Below are positions 53,457 through 63,750 of a DNA stretch of 64,000 bases, one piece after another. This DNA is from Pseudomonas deceptionensis (GTDB lineage Bacteria > Pseudomonadota > Gammaproteobacteria > Pseudomonadales > Pseudomonadaceae): positions 2,439,501 to 2,503,500 of the forward strand of contig NZ_FNUD01000002.1 of NCBI RefSeq assembly GCF_900106095.1, read 5' to 3'. Each line of letters starts with the position of its first letter. The stretch's first letter is position 1. The notes below the pieces were generated by a model that did no database searches, had not been told where the DNA came from, and saw only the letters and a program-made list of their open reading frames with translations. The position numbers were made by a program, and so were the translations under genes.

Positions 53457-55007
53457 TTATGCGCGCTGGCGCAGGCTGCGCCATAACGCGATCACCATCA
53501 GTACGCTCACCAGCGCCCAGCCCCAGGCCTGTTCATTGATCAGGCCTTCGCGGTACAACTGCACCGGTATGCCCGCGCCAATGATCAATGCCAGCAGGCC
53601 GAACTCGCGGCGTGGGCCACGTACCGGACGCAGCAGATAAACCAGTGCAGGCAGTATCAGTGCTGCGCTCGGGAAGCTGCGATAGCGTGGTTCAAACACC
53701 AGCCCCAGCATCATCACTGCACCGGCAAACCCGGCTGCCGCCAGCCACCAGCCTGCATGGCGTTCCAGCACATTGAACAGGCGTTCGCGCCAGCCCTCTT
53801 TTTGGCCAAGCGCCAACGCAGCATGGCTCAATACGATCAGGTTCAGGCCAACCAGCAAGCCCGCCCATACCCACTCGCCCGCAAAGCGGCTGGTGACTGA
53901 CGCCAGTTCAGCCCATGCCACGACAGAGCATCCCGTCACAGCTCCCAGTGCCGGCAGTAGCAGTGCGGCGCGTGTCGAGCGAACGCGCCCGCCGATGATC
54001 AGAGTGCTCAGAAACAGTGCTGCACCCAGGCCCAGCCAGGCTGGCCAGTGCGGCAGGTTGGATACGGGGCCTGCCAGGATGCCTTTTTCCTGGCGATCGG
54101 CGTCAAACAAACCCCAGTAACCGCCTACAGCACCTTCACTGCCGCGCTTCCAGGGTTGGTCGAACGCTTCGATCAGGTTGTATTTCCAGCCGTTTTGCTC
54201 GGCCAGAGTGACAAAGCCACGAATGAATTTCGCTTCGTTGACCCGGCTTGGCAGTGCGGTTTCACGCTGGCGACCTTCGCTGGGCCAGCCGGTCTCACCG
54301 ATCAGGATGTCTTTGGGTGCGAATTTGTTGCCGAACACCTGACGGATTTGTGCGACATGGTTCACGGCCTGGTCAATGCCTGCTGGGTCATCTTCCCAGT
54401 AAGGCAGCAGGTGAATGGTCAAAAAGTCTACTGCCGGTGCGATTTCCGGGTGTTGCAGCCAGAACTCCCAGACATCGGCATAGGTCACGGGTTGCTTGAC
54501 CTGGCTTTTAACCTTTGCGATCAACTTGACCAGTTGCGGGGCGGTCACTTCTTTGCGCAGCAAGGCTTCATTGCCTACGATCACTGCGCTGACCACGTCC
54601 GGGTTGGCATTGGCCGAGGCGATCAGGGCGTCGACTTCCTGTTCCGTTGCGACAGGGTCGCTGCTGACCCAGGCACCGATCATCAGTTTCAGGCCGTGCT
54701 TGCGTGCGAGATCCGGCAGGGCTTCGAGGCCGGCCTGCGAATAGGTCCGGATGCATTGAAAGCGCGTGGCCAGCAGAGCCAGGTCCGCATCCATGCGCTC
54801 AACCCGTGGTACGAAAGGCTGGTCGAACGGTGACTGATCCTTGTCGAACGGTGTGTAAGACGCGCATTGCAATTTATGGGTCGGTGTAGCCGCATCGGGC
54901 AATATCACCGGCTGGCCAAGGCCGTACCAGAAGCCGGTAATGGCAAAAACGCCCAGTAAACAGGCAAAGAGGTAAGGCAGCACGGGGAATCGGGCAGTCG
55001 CGGACAT
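53457..55007 (-). CDS. GH17-family membrane glycoside hydrolase/transglycosylase
   Basis: A 516-residue protein with an N-terminal membrane helix. A GH17 TIM-barrel domain follows (about 45-320) with catalytic acids in VSAVIVGNEALLRKE (acid/base Glu) and ILIGETGWPSEG (nucleophile Glu). About six membrane helices end the protein (about 330-510). GH17 domains cut or transfer beta-1,3-glucan, and bacterial versions fused to membrane domains are linked to branched or cyclic glucan synthesis. The glycosyltransferase (GT2) domain of NdvB-type enzymes is absent, so a partner synthase would be elsewhere. Start at 55007 gives MSATARFPVLPYLF. Confidence 0.85.
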   Translation of the reverse strand: MSATARFPVLPYLFACLLGVFAITGFWYGLGQPVILPDAATPTHKLQCASYTPFDKDQSPFDQPFVPRVERMDADLALLATRFQCIRTYSQAGLEALPDLARKHGLKLMIGAWVSSDPVATEQEVDALIASANANPDVVSAVIVGNEALLRKEVTAPQLVKLIAKVKSQVKQPVTYADVWEFWLQHPEIAPAVDFLTIHLLPYWEDDPAGIDQAVNHVAQIRQVFGNKFAPKDILIGETGWPSEGRQRETALPSRVNEAKFIRGFVTLAEQNGWKYNLIEAFDQPWKRGSEGAVGGYWGLFDADRQEKGILAGPVSNLPHWPAWLGLGAALFLSTLIIGGRVRSTRAALLLPALGAVTGCSVVAWAELASVTSRFAGEWVWAGLLVGLNLIVLSHAALALGQKEGWRERLFNVLERHAGWWLAAAGFAGAVMMLGLVFEPRYRSFPSAALILPALVYLLRPVRGPRREFGLLALIIGAGIPVQLYREGLINEQAWGWALVSVLMVIALWRSLRQRA

Positions 55008-55283
55008 GGTCAGGCCGTATGGGAGCAAAGCCGCGCATCTTACCTGCAATTGAGCGGCCTAAGCGCCTGCGTATGATTTTGACACGTAAAGTTCGGCAGG
55101 CCCGCCCGGCAAAGACCTGTGTGAGCGCCATGTCGCTTGTAGTTGCCTGGGCGTCGTGGTCAGAGCAGGGCTGCCGGCAGTCGCGGTTGATGATCAGTGC
55201 GCGGTTAAACAAGGTGTGAGAGCACTGAGTGAATCCAGATGGGGTCCGGCACTCGTCGGGCCCGGCACTGTGGGGAATCAAAG

Positions 55284-56141
55284 ATGAAGAAGCGACGAAT
55301 TTTGAGCGCGGGAGCTGCCTTGGTGCTGGCGATGAGTGCGGGCCTGGCAAGTGCCCAGAGCAAGCCGACCCTGAATATCGGTTATGTGGACGGTTGGTCC
55401 GACAGCGTGGCGACCACCCATGTAGCGGCCGAAGTGATAAAGCAGAAGCTGGGTTATGACGTCAAGTTGATGCCGGTGGCGACGGGCATCATGTGGCAAG
55501 GCGTGGCCACGGGCAAACTGGACGCCATGCTGTCCGCCTGGTTGCCGGTGACTCATGGCGAGTACTGGACCAAGAATAAAGACAAGGTCGTGGATTATGG
55601 GCCTAACTTCAAAGATGCAAAAATCGGCCTGATCGTTCCTGAGTATGTAAAAGCCAAGTCCATCGCGGACTTGAAGGGCAGTGACGAATTTAAGAACAAG
55701 ATTGTCGGTATTGATGCCGGATCGGGCGTCATGCTCAAAACCGATGAGGCAATCAAGGACTACGATCTCAAGGGCTATAAGTTGCAAGCCAGTTCGGGGG
55801 CGGCCATGACGTCGGAGTTGGGGCGCGCCTATGCCAAGAATGAACCCGTCGCCGTGACGGGTTGGGTGCCGCACTGGATGTTTGCCAAGTGGAAACTGCG
55901 CTTTTTGGATGACCCTAAAGGCGTATATGGCGCTGCAGAAACGGTAAACAGTATCGGCAGCAAAGAGCTGGGCAAGAAAGCGCCTGAAGTTGTCGCGTTT
56001 CTGGAGAAATTTTCCTGGAACTCAAAAGATGAAATTGGTGAGGTAATGCTGGCTATTCAAGAGGGTACCAAGCCCGAGGCTGCGGCCAAAGAGTGGGTTG
56101 CCAAACACCCGGAGCGTGTTGCCGAGTGGACCGCTAAATAA
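55284..56141 (+). CDS. Orphan glycine betaine/choline-type ABC binding protein
   Basis: A 285-residue periplasmic OpuAC-family binding protein. The signal peptide MKKRRILSAGAALVLAMSAGLASA is followed by LNIGYVDGWSDSVATTHVAAE, MLSAWLPVTHGEYW, VGIDAGSGVMLKTDEAI and GWVPHWMF. The tryptophans and tyrosine in these blocks match the aromatic cage that binds quaternary amines. No permease or ATPase gene is next to it, so it must use a core transporter encoded elsewhere, as the CbcX-type orphan proteins do. A terminator follows. GGGGA lies before the ATG at 55284. Confidence 0.9.
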   Translation: MKKRRILSAGAALVLAMSAGLASAQSKPTLNIGYVDGWSDSVATTHVAAEVIKQKLGYDVKLMPVATGIMWQGVATGKLDAMLSAWLPVTHGEYWTKNKDKVVDYGPNFKDAKIGLIVPEYVKAKSIADLKGSDEFKNKIVGIDAGSGVMLKTDEAIKDYDLKGYKLQASSGAAMTSELGRAYAKNEPVAVTGWVPHWMFAKWKLRFLDDPKGVYGAAETVNSIGSKELGKKAPEVVAFLEKFSWNSKDEIGEVMLAIQEGTKPEAAAKEWVAKHPERVAEWTAK

Positions 56142-56171
56142 TCGCGAAGCGTCTAGCTCGCAGTACACAAG

Positions 56172-56208
56172 ACCGCTTGGTGTTTACATCAAGCGGTTTT
56201 TGCTTTTT
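56172..56208 (+). terminator. Terminator of the betaine-binding protein gene
   Basis: ACCGCTTG and CAAGCGGT form an 8-bp stem with a 10-nt loop, followed by a T-rich run. Confidence 0.9.
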
Positions 56209-56364
56209 TACAGTTACCCGCTTAAGTGCATCGTCCTTGCAGGCTAGAGAAAACGCGGGCTGCAGCAGATTTTGGGCTCTACTACTAAAGTCGTCTGGAA
56301 TTGAATGTGCGGCGCCCTAATAGTGAAAACGTTCCATCTCATCTGTGCTGCGAGGACAAAAATA

Positions 56365-56676
56365 ATGAACGACAGCATTTACCTCTCGATTCAAAACAGC
56401 CCGCGCTTCAAGGAGCTGGTTAAAAAAAGAGAGCGGTTCGCCTGGATTCTCTCGGCAATCATGCTCGGTCTATATGCCGCCTTTATCCTGTTGATTGCTT
56501 ATGGGTCACACATCATGGGGGCCAAGTTGACTCCCGATTCGTCTATTACCTGGGGTATTCCAATTGGTGTGGGGTTGATTCTTTCGGCCTTCATTCTGAC
56601 CGGTATCTATGTGCGCCGGGCCAATGGCGAGTTCGATGAGTTGAACAATGCAATTCTCAAGGAGGCAGGGCAATGA
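56365..56676 (+). CDS. DUF485 membrane protein (YjcH-like)
   Basis: A 103-residue protein with two membrane segments ([21 protein letters not shown] and [21 protein letters not shown]). The [18 protein letters not shown] end is typical of DUF485. These proteins are nearly always encoded next to the acetate symporter ActP, and here the ATGA overlap couples the two. The role is unknown but is assumed to be as an accessory to ActP. Start at 56365 has GAGGA upstream. Confidence 0.92.
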   Translation: MNDSIYLSIQNSPRFKELVKKRERFAWILSAIMLGLYAAFILLIAYGSHIMGAKLTPDSSITWGIPIGVGLILSAFILTGIYVRRANGEFDELNNAILKEAGQ

Positions 56677-58331
56677 TCGGGCGCCTATTGGCAACACTGG
56701 GCGTTGCAGCCCTTGCACCAGCGGTCTGGGCGGGAGAGGCCCTGACCGGCGAAGTGCAGAAACAACCGCTTAATATCTCGGCGATCATCATGTTCGTCGT
56801 GTTTGTTGGCGCGACCCTGTGCATCACTTATTGGGCGTCAAAGCGTAACAAGTCTGCTGCCGACTACTATGCCGCTGGCGGTAAAATCACCGGTTTCCAG
56901 AACGGTCTGGCGATTGCAGGCGACTATATGTCTGCAGCCTCTTTCCTGGGTATTTCCGCGCTGGTTTATACCTCTGGCTACGATGGCCTGATCTATTCGA
57001 TCGGCTTTCTGGTGGGTTGGCCCATCATTCTGTTCCTGATCGCAGAGCGTCTGCGTAACCTGGGCAAGTACACCTTTGCTGACGTTGCCTCGTACCGTTT
57101 GGGTCAAACCCAGATCCGCTCGCTGTCGGCTTGCGGTTCGCTGGTGGTGGTGGCGTTCTACCTGATTGCGCAGATGGTCGGTGCCGGCAAGCTGATTCAG
57201 TTGCTGTTCGGTCTGGACTACCACGTTGCGGTAGTTCTGGTAGGTATTCTGATGTGCATGTACGTGTTGTTCGGCGGCATGCTGGCAACTACCTGGGTAC
57301 AGATCATCAAAGCGGTAATGTTGTTGTCGGGTGCGACGTTCATGGCCGTGATGGTAATGAAGCATGTCAACTTTGACTTCAATGCGTTGTTTGCCGAAGC
57401 CGTGAAGATTCACCCTAAAGGTGAAGCGATCATGAGCCCGGGCGGCCTGGTGAAAGATCCGATTTCGGCCTTCTCCCTCGGTCTGGCGCTGATGTTTGGT
57501 ACCGCCGGCCTGCCTCATATCCTGATGCGCTTCTTCACCGTGAGCGATGCCAAAGAAGCGCGTAAAAGCGTGTTCTACGCAACGGGCTTCATCGGTTACT
57601 TCTATATCCTGACCTTTATCATCGGTTTTGGCGCAATCATCCTGGTAAGCACCAACCCTGCATTCAAAGACGCTGCTGGCGCCTTGCTGGGCGGTAACAA
57701 CATGGCGGCCGTGCATCTGGCTGATGCGGTTGGCGGCAGTATGTTCCTGGGCTTTATCTCGGCCGTAGCCTTCGCCACTATCCTTGCGGTAGTTGCCGGG
57801 CTGACTCTGGCCGGTGCTTCGGCGGTGTCCCACGACCTGTACGCCAGTGTGATCAAGAAGGGCAAAGCCAACGACAAGGATGAGATCCGCGTTTCGAAGA
57901 TCACCACTATCGCCTTGGCGGTACTGGCGATTGGCTTGGGCATCCTGTTCGAAAGCCAGAACATCGCATTCATGGTGGGCCTGGCGTTCTCCATCGCGGC
58001 GAGCTGCAACTTCCCGGTACTGCTGCTTTCCATGTACTGGAAAAACCTGACCACCCGTGGCGCCATGATTGGCGGCTGGCTGGGCTTGATCAGCGCGGTG
58101 GGCTTGATGGTTCTGGGTCCGACCATTTGGGTGCAGATCCTGCATCACGAAAAAGCCATCTTCCCTTACGAGTACCCGGCACTGTTCTCCATGATCATTG
58201 CGTTCGTGGGTATCTGGTTCTTCTCCATCACGGACAAGTCCAAGGCTGCGGAGAAAGAGCGCGCCTTGTTCTTCCCTCAGTTTGTGCGTTCGCAGACTGG
58301 CTTGGGGGCGAGCGGGGCGGTGGATCATTAA
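56673..58331 (+). CDS. actP: Acetate/cation symporter ActP
   Basis: A 552-residue sodium:solute symporter with 13 or more hydrophobic segments and an N-terminal signal-like helix. The SSS signatures are [29 protein letters not shown] and [22 protein letters not shown]. It takes up acetate and related short acids such as glycolate. Close to gltA and sdh, it makes sense as part of a carbon-entry block, though it is a separate transcript. A strong terminator follows at 58354. Confidence 0.95.
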   Translation: MIGRLLATLGVAALAPAVWAGEALTGEVQKQPLNISAIIMFVVFVGATLCITYWASKRNKSAADYYAAGGKITGFQNGLAIAGDYMSAASFLGISALVYTSGYDGLIYSIGFLVGWPIILFLIAERLRNLGKYTFADVASYRLGQTQIRSLSACGSLVVVAFYLIAQMVGAGKLIQLLFGLDYHVAVVLVGILMCMYVLFGGMLATTWVQIIKAVMLLSGATFMAVMVMKHVNFDFNALFAEAVKIHPKGEAIMSPGGLVKDPISAFSLGLALMFGTAGLPHILMRFFTVSDAKEARKSVFYATGFIGYFYILTFIIGFGAIILVSTNPAFKDAAGALLGGNNMAAVHLADAVGGSMFLGFISAVAFATILAVVAGLTLAGASAVSHDLYASVIKKGKANDKDEIRVSKITTIALAVLAIGLGILFESQNIAFMVGLAFSIAASCNFPVLLLSMYWKNLTTRGAMIGGWLGLISAVGLMVLGPTIWVQILHHEKAIFPYEYPALFSMIIAFVGIWFFSITDKSKAAEKERALFFPQFVRSQTGLGASGAVDH

Positions 58332-58353
58332 TCCGCTCTAAACGTTATGTGTA

Positions 58354-58390
58354 AAGCCGCCCCCCTGTCGTAAGGCAGGGGGGCTTTTTT
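58354..58390 (+). terminator. Terminator of actP
   Basis: CCCCCCTG and CAGGGGGG form the stem, flanked by AAAGCC and GCTTTTTT. Confidence 0.93.
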
Positions 58391-58429
58391 ATGGGGTGGC
58401 GGTGAGTGCCAATGCCTCCTCTGGCTGGG

Positions 58430-58512
58430 GATATCACTGTGGGGGCTGGCTTGTCAGGGGTGCGGGCGACCCTATTGCCCTGACCATCATCGCTGGCCAG
58501 CCAGCACCCAGC
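58430..58512. repeat. REP-like inverted repeat, diverged
   Basis: TGTGGGGGCTGGC near 58438 and GCCAGCACCCA near 58500 form an imperfect pair, with TGTCAGGG/CCCTGA inside. It resembles a third REP class and sits between the convergent actP and gltA genes. Confidence 0.5.
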
Positions 58513-58536
58513 GTGTGCATGGGTTAAATGACGGAC

Positions 58537-58573
58537 AAAAAAATACGGCCTCTATGTAGATAGAGGCCGTATT
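58537..58573 (-). terminator. Terminator of gltA
   Basis: On the minus strand AATACGGCCTCTA and TAGAGGCCGTATT (13-bp arms, 6-nt loop) are followed by a T7 run. Confidence 0.95.
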
Positions 58574-58606
58574 CGCTGCAATCGGGATACTGTCGTGGGA
58601 CAGGCC

Positions 58607-59896
58607 TTACTTGCGGTCTTCCAGCTTGGTCAGGTCACGCTGCTCGTAGCCGGTGTACAGCTGGCGCGGACGGCCAATCTTGTACGGGCTGGAGAGCATT
58701 TCTTTCCAGTGCGAAATCCAGCCAACTGTGCGCGACAGGGCGAAGATCACGGTGAACATGCTGGTTGGAATGCCGATCGCCTTGAGGATAATCCCCGAGT
58801 AGAAGTCGACGTTCGGGTACAGCGAGCGTTCGATGAAGTACGGGTCGGTCAGGGCGATCTCTTCCAGGCGCATGGCCAGTTCGAGTTGCGGATCGTTCTG
58901 AATGCCCAGCTCTTTAAGCACTTCGTCGCAGGTCTTTTTCATCACGGTGGCGCGAGGGTCGCGGTTTTTGTAAACCCGGTGACCAAAGCCCATCAGTTTG
59001 AAAGGATCGTTTTTGTCCTTGGCCTTGGCGATGAACGTGTCGATGTTTGAAACATCGCCAATTTCGTCGAGCATGGTCAGAACGGCTTCGTTTGCACCGC
59101 CGTGGGCAGGGCCCCACAGTGCAGCGATACCGGCAGCAATACAGGCGAACGGGTTGGCACCCGAAGAGCCTGCCAGGCGTACGGTGGACGTCGAGGCATT
59201 CTGTTCGTGGTCAGCGTGCAGGATAAAGATCTTATCCATTGCCTTGGCCAGTACCGGGCTGATCGGTTTGATCTCGCACGGCGTGTTGAACATCATGTGC
59301 AGGAAGTTTTCGGCGTAGGTCAGGTCGTTACGCGGGTACATCATGGGTTGACCCATGGAGTACTTGTAAACCATCGCTGCCAGGGTTGGCATCTTGGCAA
59401 CCAGGCGGATCGCGGAAATTTCGCGATGCTGCGGGTTATTGATGTCCAGAGAGTCGTGGTAGAAGGCCGAAAGGGCGCCGACTACACCGCACATGACCGC
59501 CATCGGGTGGGCGTCACGACGGAAGCCGTTGAAGAAAGTCTTCAACTGCTCATGAACCATGGTGTGGTTCTTCACGGTGCTGACGAATTGAGCCTTCTGC
59601 TCTGCAGTCGGCAGTTCGCCGTTCAGCAGCAGATAAGCGGTCTCAAGGTAGTCAGAGTGTTCAGCCAGCTGTTCGATCGGGTAGCCGCGGTGCAGCAGGA
59701 TACCGTTGTCACCATCAATATAGGTGATCTTCGACTCGCAAGATGCAGTCGACATGAAGCCCGGGTCAAATGTGAATCGGCCCGTTGCCGTTAGGCCGCG
59801 CACATCGATTACATCGGGACCCACGGTGCCAGTTAAAATGGGCAGCTCGACGGGGGCTGCGCCCTCGATGATCAACTGCGCTTTTTTGTCAGCCAT
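58607..59896 (-). CDS. gltA: Citrate synthase
   Basis: A 429-residue type II (NADH-sensitive, hexameric) citrate synthase. Blocks are [22 protein letters not shown] at the start, [21 protein letters not shown] (catalytic His), [14 protein letters not shown] (catalytic His) and [27 protein letters not shown] with the catalytic Asp. It condenses oxaloacetate with acetyl-CoA. It is divergent from sdhCDAB across 350 bp, each side with its own clear promoter. Confidence 0.98.
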   Translation of the reverse strand: MADKKAQLIIEGAAPVELPILTGTVGPDVIDVRGLTATGRFTFDPGFMSTASCESKITYIDGDNGILLHRGYPIEQLAEHSDYLETAYLLLNGELPTAEQKAQFVSTVKNHTMVHEQLKTFFNGFRRDAHPMAVMCGVVGALSAFYHDSLDINNPQHREISAIRLVAKMPTLAAMVYKYSMGQPMMYPRNDLTYAENFLHMMFNTPCEIKPISPVLAKAMDKIFILHADHEQNASTSTVRLAGSSGANPFACIAAGIAALWGPAHGGANEAVLTMLDEIGDVSNIDTFIAKAKDKNDPFKLMGFGHRVYKNRDPRATVMKKTCDEVLKELGIQNDPQLELAMRLEEIALTDPYFIERSLYPNVDFYSGIILKAIGIPTSMFTVIFALSRTVGWISHWKEMLSSPYKIGRPRQLYTGYEQRDLTKLEDRK

Positions 59897-59954
59897 GTGG
59901 CCTCCTATTTATGCTTGAAATCATCAGACAGACCCCCCACGCAGGGCCCGCACC

Positions 59955-59982
59955 ACTATAGTGAGATAAATTTGAATGTCAA
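59955..59982 (-). promoter_or_regulatory. gltA promoter
   Basis: On the minus strand TTGACA (59982-59977) and TATAGT (59960-59955) are 16 bp apart, a 6/6 and a 5/6 box. The leader would be about 50 nt. Confidence 0.75.
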
Positions 59983-60096
59983 TTTGCCTAAAGTCTTGCT
60001 GTACAAGGCTTTGAGCTGGGTTTTTTAGCGATTATCCCTGCCGTTTACGCCTTTTATAGCCCGAGCGCAATGCGCTATTAGGGGGAGGTGTTTGCG

Positions 60097-60125
60097 TTGT
60101 CATTAGTGACCTAACTGTCTATACT
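60097..60125 (+). promoter_or_regulatory. sdhCDAB promoter
   Basis: TTGTCA (60097-60102) and TATACT (60120-60125) are 17 bp apart, both 5/6 matches. The leader would be about 115 nt. Between this and the gltA promoter lies a palindrome AGCGCAATGCGCT (60063-60075). Nothing else is seen in the 59897-60246 gap. Confidence 0.75.
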
Positions 60126-60246
60126 CGGCAGCCGACCGCCAGGGGCTTTTGGGCCTGTTTAGATGGGGGTCGTCACTCCCGGGTGGTGGGTACCTGACCA
60201 GTGCGCATCCCAACAAACTTGCCCTGATTGTTAGGGGCTCTTCAGT

Positions 60247-60633
60247 GTGAAAAAAGCCGTGAATAGCCAACGACCTGTAAACCTAGACCTAAGGACCATC
60301 AAACTCCCCATCACCGGCGTTACGTCATTTCTGCACCGTGTATCGGGCATTATTCTTTTTCTCGGCCTGGGCATCATGCTTTATGCATTGAGCAAATCCC
60401 TGGGTTCCGAAGAAGGTTTTGCCGAGGTGAAGGCATGCTTGACCAGTCCTCTGGCCAAATTCGTTGCGTGGGGCCTGCTCTCTGCCTTGCTGTATCACCT
60501 GGTTGCCGGTGTGCGCCACTTGATCATGGACATGGGCATCGGTGAGACGCTTGAAGGCGGCCGACTGGGCTCGAAAATCGTAATCGTCATTTCTGTGGTG
60601 ATGATTGTTCTGGCGGGAGTTTGGATATGGTAA
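60247..60633 (+). CDS. sdhC: Succinate dehydrogenase cytochrome b556 subunit
   Basis: A 128-residue inner-membrane subunit with three helices. It has RPVNLDLRTIKLPITGVTSFLHRVSGIILF (quinone-site Ser/Arg) and LLYHLVAGVRHLIMDMGIG, where the His of HLVAGVRH is a haem b ligand. With SdhD it anchors the complex and holds the ubiquinone site. Start is GTG 60247. The last codons overlap sdhD. Confidence 0.97.
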   Translation: MKKAVNSQRPVNLDLRTIKLPITGVTSFLHRVSGIILFLGLGIMLYALSKSLGSEEGFAEVKACLTSPLAKFVAWGLLSALLYHLVAGVRHLIMDMGIGETLEGGRLGSKIVIVISVVMIVLAGVWIW

Positions 60634-60995
60634 CCAGCGTTACGAACCTGTCGCGTTCGGGCCTCTATGACTGGATGGCACAACGTGTGTCTGCGGTTGT
60701 TCTAGCGGCTTACTTCATTTTCCTGATCGGATACCTCGTTGCGAACCCAGGCATTGGCTACGCCCAATGGCATGAGCTGTTCGCAAGCAACTGGATGCGT
60801 ATCTTCAGCCTGCTGGCCCTTGTTGCTCTGGGCGCACACGCCTGGGTAGGCATGTGGACCATCGCGACCGACTACCTGACGCCGATGGCGCTGGGCAAGT
60901 CCGCGACAGCAGTACGTTTCCTCTTCCAGGCAGTCTGCGGCGTTGCAATGTTCGCTTACTTCGTCTGGGGTGTGCAGATTCTTTGGGGTATCTGA
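60627..60995 (+). CDS. sdhD: Succinate dehydrogenase membrane anchor subunit
   Basis: A 122-residue subunit with three membrane helices. It has RSGLYDWMAQRVSAVVLAAYFIF at the N-terminus and LVALGAHAWVGMWTIATDYLTP, in which the conserved His contacts haem b and the Asp-Tyr pair lies near the quinone site. The ATG at 60627 overlaps sdhC by seven bases and has GGGAG upstream. Confidence 0.96.
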   Translation: MVTSVTNLSRSGLYDWMAQRVSAVVLAAYFIFLIGYLVANPGIGYAQWHELFASNWMRIFSLLALVALGAHAWVGMWTIATDYLTPMALGKSATAVRFLFQAVCGVAMFAYFVWGVQILWGI

Positions 60996-60998
60996 TTC

Positions 60999-62774
60999 AT
61001 GGCTAACACAGTTAATACACTTTCGTTCGACGCCATTATTATTGGCGGCGGCGGTGCTGGCATGCGCGCTGCTCTGCAGCTGGCACAAGGCGGTCACAAG
61101 ACTGCCGTAATCACCAAGGTTTTCCCGACTCGTTCGCACACCGTATCGGCTCAGGGTGGCATCACCTGCGCGATCGCTTCTGCAGATCCGAACGATGACT
61201 GGCGCTGGCACATGTACGATACCGTCAAGGGTTCCGACTACATCGGTGACCAGGACGCTATCGAATACATGTGTTCCGTAGGTCCGGAAGCCGTGTACGA
61301 ACTCGAACACATGGGTATGCCGTTCTCCCGTACTGAACAGGGCCGCATCTACCAGCGTCCGTTCGGCGGTCAGTCCAAGGACTTCGGTAAAGGCGGCCAG
61401 GCTGCCCGTACCTGCGCTGCAGCCGACCGTACCGGTCACGCGCTGTTGCACACCCTGTACCAGGCCAACCTGAAGGCCGGCACTGTATTCCTGAACGAAT
61501 ACTACGGTGTCGATCTGGTGAAGAACGAGGCTGGCGACTTTGTCGGCATGATCGTTATCTGCATCGAAACAGGCGAAACCTCTTACGTTCGCGCTAACGC
61601 CACCGTATTGGCGACTGGCGGTGCAGGCCGTATCTACTCGTCCACCACCAACGCCCTGATCAACACCGGTGACGGTATTGGCATGGCACTGCGTGCTGGC
61701 GTGCCGGTACAAGACATCGAAATGTGGCAGTTCCACCCGACCGGTATTGCCGGCGCCGGTGTACTGGTTACAGAAGGTTGCCGTGGTGAAGGTGGATACC
61801 TGATCAACAAGCACGGCGAGCGTTTCATGGAGCGTTATGCTCCGAACGCCAAAGACCTTGCTGGTCGTGACGTAGTAGCTCGCTCGATGGTTAAGGAAAT
61901 CATCGCGGGCAACGGTTGCGGTCCGGATGGCGACCACGTAATGCTGAAACTCGATCACCTGGGTGAAGAAGTTCTGCACAGCCGTCTGCCAGGCATCATG
62001 GAGCTGTCCAAGACTTTCGCTCACGTCGACCCTGCCGTAGCGCCGATCCCGGTAGTACCTACTTGCCACTATATGATGGGCGGCGTTGCCACCAACATTC
62101 ATGGCCAGGCGATCACTCAGGATGCCGACGGCGCTGACCAGATCATCCCTGGCCTGTTCGCAGTGGGTGAAGTGGCATGCGTATCGGTACACGGTGCCAA
62201 CCGTCTGGGCGGCAACTCGCTGCTCGATCTGGTGGTATTCGGTCGTGCCGCAGGCCTGTTCCTTGAGCAGACCCTGAAAGAAGGCGTTGATTACGCCCGT
62301 CCACGTCAGTCCGATATCGACGCTGCCCTGGCACGTCTGGACGGCCTGAACTCGCGTACTGATGGCGAAGACGTAGCAACCCTGCGTAAAGAGCTGCAAA
62401 GCTGCATGCAGAACTACTTCGGTGTATTCCGTACCGGCGAATACATGCAGAAGGGTATTGCCCAGCTCGCTGATCTGCGTAAGCGTATCGCCAACGTGAA
62501 AATCAACGATAAGAGCCAGGCGTTCAACACGGCCCGTATCGAAGCCCTTGAGCTGCAAAACCTGCTCGAAGTGGCTGAAGCGACTGCAATCGCTGCTGAA
62601 GTCCGTAAAGAATCGCGCGGTGCTCACGCCCGTGAAGACTTCGAAGATCGTGACGACGTTAACTGGCTGTGCCACACCCTGTACTTCCCGGGTGACAAGC
62701 GCGTAGCCAAGCGTGCGGTGAACTTCTCGCCGAAAACCGTTCCGACCTTTGAACCCATGATTCGGACTTACTAA
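60999..62774 (+). CDS. sdhA: Succinate dehydrogenase flavoprotein subunit
   Basis: A 591-residue flavoprotein. FAD binding is shown by [21 protein letters not shown], the covalent FAD-His lies in [14 protein letters not shown], and the catalytic Arg region is near [17 protein letters not shown] and [10 protein letters not shown]. It oxidises succinate to fumarate. It begins three bases after sdhD. Confidence 0.98.
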   Translation: MANTVNTLSFDAIIIGGGGAGMRAALQLAQGGHKTAVITKVFPTRSHTVSAQGGITCAIASADPNDDWRWHMYDTVKGSDYIGDQDAIEYMCSVGPEAVYELEHMGMPFSRTEQGRIYQRPFGGQSKDFGKGGQAARTCAAADRTGHALLHTLYQANLKAGTVFLNEYYGVDLVKNEAGDFVGMIVICIETGETSYVRANATVLATGGAGRIYSSTTNALINTGDGIGMALRAGVPVQDIEMWQFHPTGIAGAGVLVTEGCRGEGGYLINKHGERFMERYAPNAKDLAGRDVVARSMVKEIIAGNGCGPDGDHVMLKLDHLGEEVLHSRLPGIMELSKTFAHVDPAVAPIPVVPTCHYMMGGVATNIHGQAITQDADGADQIIPGLFAVGEVACVSVHGANRLGGNSLLDLVVFGRAAGLFLEQTLKEGVDYARPRQSDIDAALARLDGLNSRTDGEDVATLRKELQSCMQNYFGVFRTGEYMQKGIAQLADLRKRIANVKINDKSQAFNTARIEALELQNLLEVAEATAIAAEVRKESRGAHAREDFEDRDDVNWLCHTLYFPGDKRVAKRAVNFSPKTVPTFEPMIRTY

Positions 62775-62785
62775 GGGTGGCCGAT

Positions 62786-63490
62786 ATGTTGAAAGTCAGT
62801 GTTTATCGCTACAACCCGGATCAAGACGCCGCGCCGTTCATGCAGGAATTTCAGGTCAATACCAACGGTAAAGACCTGATGGTGCTGGACGTGCTGGCGC
62901 TGGTCAAAGAGCAGGACGAAGGTTTCTCCTATCGTCGCTCTTGCCGTGAGGGCGTTTGCGGCTCCGACGGCATGAACATCAACGGCAAAAACGCCTTGGC
63001 GTGTGTAACGCCGCTGTCTGCTGTCGTTAAAGGCAACAAGCTGATTGTTCGTCCATTGCCAGGTTTGCCGGTTATCCGTGACCTGGTCGTCGATATGAGC
63101 ATCTTCTACAAGCAATACGAAAAAGTTAAGCCGTTCCTGCAGAACGATACTCCGGCTCCGGCCATTGAGCGTCTGCAATCGCCAGAAGAGCGTGAAAAGC
63201 TCGACGGTCTGTACGAGTGCATCCTGTGCGCTTGCTGCTCGACCTCGTGCCCGTCCTTCTGGTGGAACCCGGACAAGTTCCTGGGCCCTGCTGCACTGTT
63301 GCAAGCCTATCGTTTCCTGGCTGACAGCCGTGACACCAAGACCACCGAGCGTCTGGCTTCGCTGGATGACCCGTTCAGCGTATTCCGCTGCCGCGGGATC
63401 ATGAACTGCGTAAACGTGTGTCCGAAGGGCTTGAACCCGACTAAGGCCATCGGTCACGTGCGTAGCATGCTGCTGCAAAGCGGCGTGTGA
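62786..63490 (+). CDS. sdhB: Succinate dehydrogenase iron-sulfur subunit
   Basis: A 234-residue subunit. The [2Fe-2S] ligands are in CREGVCGSDGMNINGKNALAC, written here only by position (residues about 55-75). The [4Fe-4S] and [3Fe-4S] ligands are in CILCACCSTSCPSFWW and CRGIMNCVNVCPKGLNP. It passes electrons from FAD to quinone. The ATG at 62786 gives the family's usual start MLKVSVYRYNPD; a GTG nine bases earlier is also in frame. Confidence 0.97.
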   Translation: MLKVSVYRYNPDQDAAPFMQEFQVNTNGKDLMVLDVLALVKEQDEGFSYRRSCREGVCGSDGMNINGKNALACVTPLSAVVKGNKLIVRPLPGLPVIRDLVVDMSIFYKQYEKVKPFLQNDTPAPAIERLQSPEEREKLDGLYECILCACCSTSCPSFWWNPDKFLGPAALLQAYRFLADSRDTKTTERLASLDDPFSVFRCRGIMNCVNVCPKGLNPTKAIGHVRSMLLQSGV

Positions 63491-63528
63491 TCAAAGGCTG
63501 TATCGCAGCACCGTTGTAACCGTAGATG

Positions 63529-63562
63529 CTACGGCGCAGGCTTCAACCGGCGCCGTAGTTTT
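63529..63562 (+). terminator. Hairpin after sdhB
   Basis: CTACGGCGC and GCGCCGTAG (9-bp perfect arms, 12-nt loop) are followed by TTTT. It may act as a partial terminator with read-through to sucA. Confidence 0.65.
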
Positions 63563-63579
63563 AACCTGAGCAGCAGCTC

Positions 63580-63750
63580 ATGAAGTTGCGGCTCTTATTT
63601 TGAAGAAATGAGACCAGCAGGGGCATCCGGGCTGGTACCCGGACTATCAGCGTGATCCTAAGTGGCTTGTTTTAGTCGCTGTATTCGGACTTTCTCAAGC
63701 GTGCTCTGGTGTTCTCGTCGATGGTGTCCCCTAACCGAGGGTGACCAAGC
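63580..63750 (+). ncRNA. Structured sucA leader, possible sucA-II RNA motif
   Basis: The leader before sucA contains overlapping stems: CCAGC/GCTGG and TCCGGG/CCCGGA near 63612-63640 (mutually exclusive), and GGTGTCCCC/GAGGGTGACC (about 63723-63745), which would enclose the sucA ribosome site (GAGGG). A motif named sucA-II is described from Pseudomonas sucA leaders; I match it by position and by having such stems, not by a covariance model. Confidence 0.45.

Noticed and set aside
60702..62675. Minus-strand open frame of about 650 codons opposite sdhD and sdhA
   Set aside because: sdhDA are certain; the antisense frame is a by-product of strong codon bias in a highly expressed gene.
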